Below, one piece after another: positions 16,654 to 22,885 of a stretch of DNA of 64,000 nucleotides. The position numbers and the translations under genes are program-made. This DNA is from an uncultured Acidobacteriia bacterium (GTDB lineage Bacteria; Acidobacteriota; Terriglobia; Bryobacterales; Bryobacteraceae), in NCBI GenBank assembly GCA_903923395.1, contig CAIXXM010000146.1, positions 1 to 64,000 of the forward strand, read 5' to 3'. Numbering within the stretch: the stretch's first letter is position 1; every line of letters begins with the position of its first letter. Below the pieces are notes generated by a model, which was given only the letters and a program-made list of their open reading frames with translations, was not told where the DNA came from and searched no databases.

Positions 16654-17238
16654 ATGGAATGGAATCGCTCAGAAGCAATCGCTCTTGCGAAAGAATCGTG
16701 TGCGCACTGCCAAGGACTTGGATTGCGCGAAACCACAAGAAAAGGGCCTGCTCAGCCCTGCAACTGTGTGTTGCGCAGCATCTTTAAAGCCTGTTTTTCC
16801 CGCTTTCGGACCTGCGTTGCCAAGGAAAAACACATGAGCCGCGTCAGCGCTGAAAACGCAGGCGGCAGGAACCGGCGCCCGGTATGGGGCCGCAAGGACG
16901 AAGAATACATCGCGGATTTTTGTCTGACCGCCCGGAATACCCTGGATGAGTTCGACTACAAGGTCTTCCGTTTCCACTATCTGCTGGGTGCAGATTGGAA
17001 GCTCTGCTGCCGCCAGTTGAAGATCGAGCGTGGCAATTTTTTCCACGCTGTCTACCGCATCCAGCAAAGGCTCGGACGCCGGCTGCGGGAGTTGGAACCC
17101 TATGCTTTGTTCCCGCTCGATGAGTATTTCGGCGGCAGTGTCCGGGGACCGGTTTCGGCAGAGACGCGCAAGATTCTCATGATGCCGGCGCCGAAGAAGC
17201 GCCGCGCATTGCAACCGCCCGTTCGCAAGGCAGCCTGA
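16654..17238 (+). CDS. Zinc-finger protein with sigma-region-4-like segment, unknown function
   Basis: 194 residues from ATG 16654, with GGAAGG 13 bases upstream; an upstream TTG is less likely. Near residue 17 is CAHCQGLGLRE followed by a second cysteine pair, CNC, a spacing like one half of a DnaJ-type zinc finger. The second half (RKDEEYIADFCLTARNTL, then FRFHYLLGADWKLCCRQLKIERGNFFHAVYRIQQRLGRRL) is basic and helical. It resembles the DNA-binding region 4 of sigma factors or other phage-type HTH modules. The tail is rich in Lys/Arg/Pro. It is divergent from the LexA-like regulator and could be a nucleic-acid-binding partner. The function is not known to me. Confidence 0.6.
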   Translation: MEWNRSEAIALAKESCAHCQGLGLRETTRKGPAQPCNCVLRSIFKACFSRFRTCVAKEKHMSRVSAENAGGRNRRPVWGRKDEEYIADFCLTARNTLDEFDYKVFRFHYLLGADWKLCCRQLKIERGNFFHAVYRIQQRLGRRLRELEPYALFPLDEYFGGSVRGPVSAETRKILMMPAPKKRRALQPPVRKAA

Positions 17239-17244
17239 AGCAGG

Positions 17245-17292
17245 GTGCCTCCCGGGGGCGGAAGTTCCAACCGCCCGTCCCCGGGGAGGCAC
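17245..17292. terminator. Bidirectional terminator-like hairpin between convergent genes
   Basis: GTGCCTCCCGGGGGCGG (17245-17261) can pair with CCGCCCGTCCCCGGGGAGGCAC (17271-17292) around a nine-base loop, with small bulges on the right arm. It lies exactly between two convergent genes (ending at 17238 and 17312). No T-run follows, so it may stop polymerase by structure or protect 3' ends. Confidence 0.6.
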
Positions 17293-17311
17293 TCGTTCAA
17301 GAAGCGGCTAA

Positions 17312-17899
17312 CTACAGCCGGAAACCCAGCACTTCTTCCACATTCTTCGCCAGATCCGGCTTCGGCTGGGCGGAACTGACAAAGACCATATAGTGATCAT
17401 CTTCAAATCCGATCACTGCCTGCCCGTCGATTTCGCGTTCCTGCTGCACCGGCAACCACTCCAAACCAGCCTGTTCCGTGATCGAGACGCTGGTCAGGCC
17501 ATCACTTCCCTCAAACACAAAATGGATGTACTGCCGTTTCCCCACGAAGCACTTGTGCGCGGAGATCAGCCGCAGGCCGGAGGTCTTTTGCATCATCGGC
17601 TGCACCATTGGTCCGAACTCAGGCCCCAGCGCTGCCGCCATCTCGTTCGATTCCGCCTGCACAGGGAAGTTCCTGCCCAGCCCGCAGTGCACGTGGTCAT
17701 TCAGACCAACGCGCAGTACAGAAACGGTGTACACATTCAGCCCGGCCACCAGAAGAACACAGCACGCCGCCAAGCCTGCCAGCAAGCCCAGCCAGTTTCT
17801 GGACCGGTGGCCTTCCAGGCTGGTCCGCACCAGGGCACTTAAATCCGCGGGTACCGGCTCGGAATCCACGGCGCGCCGCAGCAAGTCGCGTTGATTCAT
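17312..17899 (-). CDS. Putative anti-sigma factor (membrane)
   Basis: 195 residues. A short cytoplasmic N-terminus (MNQRDLLRRAVDSEPVPADLSALVR...) precedes one strong membrane helix (about 37-58, GLLAGLAACCVLLVAGLNVYTV). The rest is an extracytoplasmic domain of about 130 residues with a few cysteines. It overlaps the ECF sigma gene by four bases, the usual arrangement for an anti-sigma regulator that releases its sigma factor on an envelope signal. I see no classical HxxxCxxC zinc anti-sigma motif at the N-terminus, so the assignment rests on topology and context. Confidence 0.65.
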   Translation of the reverse strand: MNQRDLLRRAVDSEPVPADLSALVRTSLEGHRSRNWLGLLAGLAACCVLLVAGLNVYTVSVLRVGLNDHVHCGLGRNFPVQAESNEMAAALGPEFGPMVQPMMQKTSGLRLISAHKCFVGKRQYIHFVFEGSDGLTSVSITEQAGLEWLPVQQEREIDGQAVIGFEDDHYMVFVSSAQPKPDLAKNVEEVLGFRL

Positions 17900-18423
17900 C
17901 CCAGTCCCCTTTCCCGGGCCACAGTGTCCAGCTCCTGCCGCAATTGTTTCCGCGCCCGGCTGAGTCTCGACATGACCGTTCCAATTGGTATTTCCAACAT
18001 TTCCGCGATCTCTTTATAAGCAAACTCACGCACATCCGAGAGCAGGATGACTTCCCGGTAGGGGGCCTGCAGTCTGCCCAACGCATCGTTCACCTGCCGG
18101 TCACTGAAATGGTCCGGCACAGTGATCTCTTCCGGTATATCCTGCGTCTCCTCTTCTTTATTCCCGAAGGGTTGTTCGCGGTAGAGTTTGCGCCGGAAGT
18201 GTGCCGCCCGGTGCACCAGAATCTTGTGCAGCCAGGCGCGGATGTTCGTACCCGGCTCGAACCGGTCATACGATTTCCATGCATTAAGGTATACATCCTG
18301 CGCCAGATCGGCGGCATGATCCCGGTTCCCGAGCAGTCCTGCCGCGGTGCGGTAAATTTCGTCGAGCCACGGCAGGGCTTCGCGGTCGAACTCGTCTCTC
18401 CGGTCTTTGCGTTGGAAGAACAA
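17896..18423 (-). CDS. ECF-type RNA polymerase sigma factor
   Basis: 175 residues with sigma region 2 (about 18-85: LDEIYRTAAGLLGNRDHAADLAQDVYLNAW, with the DLAQD and NIRAWLHKI blocks). A linker and sigma region 4 follow (about 118-165: LPGxx-like segment APYREVILLSDVREFAYKEIAEMLEIPIGTVMSRLSRARK). Directs transcription of its own regulon, typically envelope or oxidative stress. The only start available at the expected place is TTG 18421-18423, because an in-frame stop lies five codons upstream. It is coupled to the anti-sigma gene by a GTG/ATG-type four-base overlap. Confidence 0.92.
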   Translation of the reverse strand: MFFQRKDRRDEFDREALPWLDEIYRTAAGLLGNRDHAADLAQDVYLNAWKSYDRFEPGTNIRAWLHKILVHRAAHFRRKLYREQPFGNKEEETQDIPEEITVPDHFSDRQVNDALGRLQAPYREVILLSDVREFAYKEIAEMLEIPIGTVMSRLSRARKQLRQELDTVARERGLG

Positions 18424-18479
18424 AAGCCGATGTTAGCAGTTCAGGGAATAAACTTGCTGATTGGAGGATACATCCCGCT

Positions 18480-19154
18480 GTGAAGGTACTCGTAGAAAAA
18501 CACAAACTTGCCACGCGCTGGTTTCACTGGCTCAATTTCCCCATCCTCAGTCTGATGATTTACAGTGGCCTCCTCATCTATTGGGCCAATGATGTTTATA
18601 CGGTGGGGGTCGGCGGCTTGACCGTCTTCCACTTCTTCCCGGACTGGGTTTATGAGTCGCTGGGCCTGGGACGAAAGCTCTCGAAAGGCATGGCTCTGCA
18701 CTTCGCCTTCGGCTGGCTGTTCGCCTTCAACGGCATCGCTTATGTTCTCTACACCGCACTTTCCGGGGAATGGCGGGAACTGGTGCCGCAGAAGAAATCC
18801 TTCGCGGAGGCTCTCGAGGTGGTGAAGCATGATCTCGGACTCAAGGTTCCACTCCCGGCGCAGGGCAATTACAACGCCGCGCAGAGAATCACCTACAGCG
18901 CCATCATTGTCATGGGTGCGCTGAGCCTTATCAGTGGACTGGCGATCTACAAGCCCATCCAGCTGAACTGGCTGGCGGGGCTGCTCGGTGGCTACAAGGC
19001 AGCGCGCTTCGAGCATTTCTGGCTGACCATGGGTTATCTCGGGTTCTTCCTCATACATATTGGCCAGGTCATCAAGGCTGGATGGCCCAACTTCCGGTCC
19101 ATGGTGACCGGCTTTGATCTCGCGGATGCCGCGGAGGTGAAAAATGTCGAATAG
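18480..19154 (+). CDS. Membrane cytochrome b (b561/formate-dehydrogenase-gamma type)
   Basis: 224 residues with four or five membrane helices and several histidines placed for b-heme ligation (HKLATRWFHWLNF near the N-terminus, ALHFAFGWLFAFNG, and FEHFWLTMGYLGFFLIHIGQVIK at the end). This is the pattern of di-heme cytochromes b that pass electrons between quinones and periplasmic redox enzymes. The GTG at 18480 has GGAGG (18463-18467) twelve bases upstream. It overlaps the next gene by 11 bases and is surely the membrane electron partner of that molybdoenzyme. Confidence 0.85.
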   Translation: MKVLVEKHKLATRWFHWLNFPILSLMIYSGLLIYWANDVYTVGVGGLTVFHFFPDWVYESLGLGRKLSKGMALHFAFGWLFAFNGIAYVLYTALSGEWRELVPQKKSFAEALEVVKHDLGLKVPLPAQGNYNAAQRITYSAIIVMGALSLISGLAIYKPIQLNWLAGLLGGYKAARFEHFWLTMGYLGFFLIHIGQVIKAGWPNFRSMVTGFDLADAAEVKNVE

Positions 19155-19893
19155 CAAACTGACGCCCGAAGAGATCATGGCCCAGAAGACGCGCCGCTCC
19201 TTCCTGGCCCTTGGCGCGGGAGCCGCCGCGGCCATCGCCGGCTGGGAGTGGCTGGATCACCAGCCCGAGGAATACAGCACTCTTGCGCCTCTGCGGAAGG
19301 TCTTCGCCGCCAACGAAGGCGTGGTCCGCAACGTTCTGTACAGCAACTCTCATCTCGCCCCGGTTTTCCCGAAATCCGCCATTACGGAGCAGAAGGAAAA
19401 CGGTGCGGATGGCCTGGATGATGACCTCGATGACACCTGGCGCCTGGAAGTTGTACCGCGCGGCTCCGATGATCCCTCGCACACCCTGACCGTGGATGCC
19501 GTCAAAGCGCTGCCCAAATACGAGCAGATCATCGAGTTCAAATGCGTGGAAGGCTGGAGCGCGATTTCCCACTTCGCGGGTGCCCGCTTTTCTGACTTCA
19601 CCGCCAAATTCGCACCCGGTTCAGAGAATGCCGCTTATGCCGGCCTGCTCACCCCGGATGCCGAATACTATGTCGGCCTCGATATGCCCAGTGCTCTGCA
19701 TCCGCAGACGCTTCTCGCCTATGAGATGAACGGCCAGCCGCTCACCGAAGGCCATGGGGCACCGCTGCGTTTGGTGATCCCGGTGAAGTACGGCATCAAG
19801 AACATCAAGCGCATCGGCCGGATTGAATACACAGACACACGCCCGGATGATTTCTGGCACGAACGCGGTTACGACTATTACTCCGGCTTGTAG
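19144..19893 (+). CDS. Tat-exported sulfite-oxidase-family molybdenum enzyme
   Basis: 249 residues. The N-terminus has a twin-arginine signal (KTRRSFLALGAGAAAAIAG, residues 15-33). The core matches the oxidoreductase molybdopterin-binding domain, with the molybdenum-ligating cysteine expected at Cys134 in EFKCVEGWS. Later segments GHGAPLRLVIPVKYGIKNIKRI and WHERGYDYY are typical of the YedY/sulfite oxidase family ends. It probably oxidises or reduces a small sulfur compound in the periplasm with electrons through the cytochrome b encoded just upstream. It is smaller than sulfite oxidases proper (no dimerisation domain). The substrate is not predictable. Confidence 0.85.
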   Translation: MSNSKLTPEEIMAQKTRRSFLALGAGAAAAIAGWEWLDHQPEEYSTLAPLRKVFAANEGVVRNVLYSNSHLAPVFPKSAITEQKENGADGLDDDLDDTWRLEVVPRGSDDPSHTLTVDAVKALPKYEQIIEFKCVEGWSAISHFAGARFSDFTAKFAPGSENAAYAGLLTPDAEYYVGLDMPSALHPQTLLAYEMNGQPLTEGHGAPLRLVIPVKYGIKNIKRIGRIEYTDTRPDDFWHERGYDYYSGL

Positions 19894-19896
19894 ATC

Positions 19897-20556
19897 TTAC
19901 TTCGCCGCCTTCACCAACTCCGTGACATAAGGCGCGTACCCAAAGTCCGACGCCTTGTGTCCCGGCATGAAGTAATAAACGGTGCCCTTCTCCGTCTGCT
20001 TCTTCCAGGCCGCTGTCTTCTGGTCGAATACCTTGCCTGACTTCGGCTCAACGTAATGCAGGGACCACAGGAAAGTCCGCTGGTCATCATAAAGCTGATT
20101 CAGGTAGATCTCGGTCTCATGCAGAGCGATCGTCCTGCCTGGGTCAGCCACGCTTCGCAGTTCCCATTCCGCATCGTCAATGTACTTGTAACCGCCCTGC
20201 TCGAAGGGCTTGTCCGGTAGCGTTACTCCCAGAAATTCGAACCAGTACTTGTTCTTCCGCTTGCCTGAACTGATCGAATGGTGCAGCAGAATGAGCTTGC
20301 CGCCACCTTTCGCGTACTCAATGAAAGCCACTTCCGCCGGTTCCTGAATGTCCTGATGAATGTATACAAACACATTCCGATAGGCCTTCAAATCCTTCGG
20401 CATGTCCGCCTGCGTCACGATCTGGCTTGTCTGCCCGAGATGCTTTTCCAACTGCTTCGCCAGATTCTGCATGGCGGGGATCTCATCACAGACCATCAGG
20501 TTATCCGCGCCAAAACCCAGCCCGGCGCATGCCAGAAGTAGAAGAATTCGTTTCAC
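19897..20556 (-). CDS. Exported ThuA-like domain protein
   Basis: About 219 residues with a signal peptide (KRILLLLACAGLGFG). The body (LMVCDEIPAMQNLAKQLEKHL, VFVYIHQDIQEPAEVAFIEYAKGGGKLILLHHS and GTVYYFMPGHKASDF) fits the ThuA / class-I-glutamine-amidotransferase-like fold found in sugar-related operons. The catalytic Cys of true amidotransferases is not evident. I start at GTG 20554-20556, directly at the signal peptide, because an ATG at 20572-20574 lies inside a perfect palindrome. It is divergent from the Tat-exported isomerase-like gene at 20591, and a joint role in sugar modification is an inference. Confidence 0.7.
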   Translation of the reverse strand: MKRILLLLACAGLGFGADNLMVCDEIPAMQNLAKQLEKHLGQTSQIVTQADMPKDLKAYRNVFVYIHQDIQEPAEVAFIEYAKGGGKLILLHHSISSGKRKNKYWFEFLGVTLPDKPFEQGGYKYIDDAEWELRSVADPGRTIALHETEIYLNQLYDDQRTFLWSLHYVEPKSGKVFDQKTAAWKKQTEKGTVYYFMPGHKASDFGYAPYVTELVKAAK

Positions 20557-20561
20557 AGCAA

Positions 20562-20581
20562 GCAGTATACGCATATACTGC
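20562..20581. promoter_or_regulatory. 20-bp palindrome between divergent sugar genes
   Basis: GCAGTATA (20562-20569) and TATACTGC (20574-20581) are exact reverse complements around CGCA. It occupies most of the 34-base gap between the ThuA-like gene and the isomerase-like gene. It is placed to act as an operator controlling both directions. A hairpin in the leader mRNA is the alternative. Confidence 0.6.
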
Positions 20582-20590
20582 GGGAAGCGC

Positions 20591-21598
20591 ATGAACCGTC
20601 GAACCTTTGCCGCCAGCCTGGCCTCTGCCGCCCTGATGAAAGGCGCGGCCCCTCGCACCACCATGGGTGTCGCCGAAACCTCCTTCAACCTCTCCAACCC
20701 GAAGGACACGCTCGCCCTCCTCGAACTCGCCCACAAACTCGGTGCTGCCGGCTTGCAGGCCACACTCACGTCCAAAGACCCCGCCTATCTCCACAAGCTC
20801 CGCGACCGTGCCGGTCAGCTAGGCATGTATCTCGAAACCATCGCCCCGTTCCCGAAGACTCCCAAAGATCTTCCTGCTTTTGATGCTTCCCTGGCCGCCG
20901 CGAAAGAAGCCGGAGCCGTCGCCGTCCGCACCGCCACAGACGGTGGACGCCGTTACGAAAAGTGGACGACACCCGAAGCCTGGGCAGCGTTTCTCAAAGA
21001 CACCAGTGCCGGTGTGCAGGTGATCGCCAAGGCCGCGGAAACCGCGAAAATCCCGGTCGGACTCGAAAACCACAAGGACTACACGCTCGAAGAACTCCTC
21101 GGTGCCATGAAGCGTCTCGGCGGCGAATACTTCGGCGTCACACTCGATTTCGGCAACAACATCACCCTGCTCGATCCTTTGAGTCTGCTCTATGAACTGG
21201 CCCCTTACGCCAAGCTGACCCACGCGAAAGACAACTCCCTGGAACCTTATCCGCAAGGGTTTCTCTGTGGCGACGTGGTTCTGGGCGAAGGCATTCTTGA
21301 TCTGAAGAAGATTGTCGCCACCATTCGCGAAAAGCAGCCCAAGACCCGCATCACGCTCGAAATGATGACGCGTGACCCGCTCGCCGTCCCCTGCCTCACG
21401 GAAGAATATTGGGTCACCTTCCCCAACCGCAGCGGCCGCGCTGTCGCTTACGGCATGACCCTTGCGCGCAAGACTGCGGCGAGCCGTCCGCCGCTGGCCC
21501 GCTACAGCCACCTCGATCCTGCCAGCCTTGCCCGCATGGAGCAGGAAAACATCGTCAACTGCCTCTATTACGCCCGCGAAACGCTTGGATTAGTGTAA
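20591..21598 (+). CDS. Tat-exported sugar phosphate isomerase/epimerase-like TIM barrel
   Basis: 335 residues. The N-terminus MNRRTFAASLASAALMKGAAP is a twin-arginine signal. The remainder matches the xylose-isomerase-like TIM barrel (AP endonuclease 2 superfamily), with metal-site-type segments GLENHKDYTLEEL, GVTLDFGNN and HAKDN and a glutamate-containing TLEMMTRDPL near the end. Such proteins act on sugars or inositols; the exact substrate is unknown. The ATG at 20591 follows GGGAAG closely. It is divergent from the ThuA-like gene and abuts the radical SAM gene behind it (zero gap). Confidence 0.78.
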   Translation: MNRRTFAASLASAALMKGAAPRTTMGVAETSFNLSNPKDTLALLELAHKLGAAGLQATLTSKDPAYLHKLRDRAGQLGMYLETIAPFPKTPKDLPAFDASLAAAKEAGAVAVRTATDGGRRYEKWTTPEAWAAFLKDTSAGVQVIAKAAETAKIPVGLENHKDYTLEELLGAMKRLGGEYFGVTLDFGNNITLLDPLSLLYELAPYAKLTHAKDNSLEPYPQGFLCGDVVLGEGILDLKKIVATIREKQPKTRITLEMMTRDPLAVPCLTEEYWVTFPNRSGRAVAYGMTLARKTAASRPPLARYSHLDPASLARMEQENIVNCLYYARETLGLV

Positions 21599-22489
21599 GT
21601 GCCTTTCGAGATCCTGGCCGCCGAAGCGAAATCGATTCTCAGCCCGGTCTCCGGCTTTCTCGCCGACGCGGGCTTCACCCACTCCCTCACAACGGCGCGG
21701 AACTGCACTTTTGGGTGCAGTTACTGCTACGTTCCCACCATGCGCATCCAGGCGGGGCTCAAGCCCGAAGATTGGCAGCGCTGGGGGCAGCGCACCACCT
21801 TCAAGAGCAACGCAGCGCAACTGTTAGGGAAGTCTCTCCGCCCCGGCCAGGTGATTTACTGCTCTCCGCTCACTGATCCCTACCAGCCTGCCGAAGCAGG
21901 ACAAGCCCTGATGCCGGGCATCCTCGAAACTCTTGCGGCCAACCCTGTGCACCGGGCATTCGTGATCCAGACGCGCGGTCCGCTGATCCTGCGTGATCTT
22001 CCTCTGCTCCGCCGCATTCCCCGCCTTCGCGTCAGCTTCACCCTCACCACGGACCGCGACGAAATCCGCCGTATTTTCGAATCCGGCTGCGCGACCATCG
22101 AAACCCGCCTCGACACCATGGCGCAACTCACCGCAGCGGGCATCCCCACCAGTGCCGCTCTCGCGCCAATCCTGCCCTGCAATCCTGAAGTCCTGGTGGA
22201 GCGCGCGCTTGGAGTCACCAATGGACCCATCGTCGCCGACCCCTTCCACGTCCGCGCGGTCAAGCGCTCCGGCGCGCACACGCGGGCTGCCGCCCATAAA
22301 ATCTGCCAACATCATGGCTTCATGGAATGGCTCGAACCCGCGTTTCACCAGCGGATTCTGCAACGCATCGCTGCCGTCTGCCAGGAAGCCAACCGCCCTT
22401 TCGGCTATGGCCCGCCGGGTTTTGGTCTACTCGCTGGCGGCTTCCCACTGGAAACAGATCCCGTACCCGTCCGGGTCCTTGAGGTATAG
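21599..22489 (+). CDS. Radical SAM protein, SplB/Rv2578c-like
   Basis: 296 residues. The iron-sulfur motif CTFGCSYCYVP (CxxxCxxC, near residue 36-43) is intact and is followed by the SAM-binding GQVIYCSPLTDPYQP, as in spore-photoproduct-lyase-related radical SAM proteins often called Rv2578c family. The reaction is not known; a DNA-repair role is assumed for some relatives, not shown. It begins with GTG immediately after the previous stop. The last 63 bases overlap the end of the VOC gene on the other strand. Confidence 0.8.
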   Translation: MPFEILAAEAKSILSPVSGFLADAGFTHSLTTARNCTFGCSYCYVPTMRIQAGLKPEDWQRWGQRTTFKSNAAQLLGKSLRPGQVIYCSPLTDPYQPAEAGQALMPGILETLAANPVHRAFVIQTRGPLILRDLPLLRRIPRLRVSFTLTTDRDEIRRIFESGCATIETRLDTMAQLTAAGIPTSAALAPILPCNPEVLVERALGVTNGPIVADPFHVRAVKRSGAHTRAAAHKICQHHGFMEWLEPAFHQRILQRIAAVCQEANRPFGYGPPGFGLLAGGFPLETDPVPVRVLEV

Positions 22490-22834
22490 CTGCTTCATCC
22501 CGTAAGGAGCCACCTTGGGAGGCCTGGCCGCCACCCCGCACGCCTTCAAATACTCATAAGCAGCATCCACATCCGGGCAGCCAACGTACAAACAGGTATC
22601 GTCATGGGCCAACACCCGGTCCCGGTCCGGCGCTGCCGGGCGGTACTCCTTCTCATAAGCCGTATTCAGCATAAGCTCGATGTTGCCGCGCCGCAGCCAG
22701 ATCCAGTCGCAATCCGGCGGTGGTGCCGAGGAGCTGACAATCCCAAACTCCAGAACATCCCTATAGAACTGAAGCGACTTCGGCATGTCGAACACCTGCA
22801 GTAGCGTGCAAATCCCGTTGAGTTCCAGCGGCAT
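22427..22834 (-). CDS. VOC (glyoxalase/bleomycin-resistance) family protein
   Basis: 135 residues from ATG 22832-22834. The fold signature is clear: LNGICTLLQVFDMPKSLQFYRDVLEF at the start (beta-alpha-beta), WIWLRRGNIELML, a second module beginning DTCLYVGCPDVDAAYEYLKACGV, and the terminal KQLYLKDPDGYGICFQWE with the metal-site glutamate. These are small metalloenzymes or binding proteins; the substrate cannot be assigned. A TTG at 22882 would add 16 residues and is less likely. The 3' end overlaps the radical SAM gene by 63 bases tail to tail. Confidence 0.82.
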   Translation of the reverse strand: MPLELNGICTLLQVFDMPKSLQFYRDVLEFGIVSSSAPPPDCDWIWLRRGNIELMLNTAYEKEYRPAAPDRDRVLAHDDTCLYVGCPDVDAAYEYLKACGVAARPPKVAPYGMKQLYLKDPDGYGICFQWEAASE

Positions 22835-22885
22835 ACCGCCACAGGGTATCAGAGAATCTTCAGGCTGGTTCCTTAAGCTCAAGGC

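Noticed and set aside
19144-19893. MsrP/YedY methionine sulfoxide reductase
   Set aside because: The partner is a b561-like cytochrome rather than YedZ/MsrQ, and length and motifs only support the wider sulfite oxidase family.
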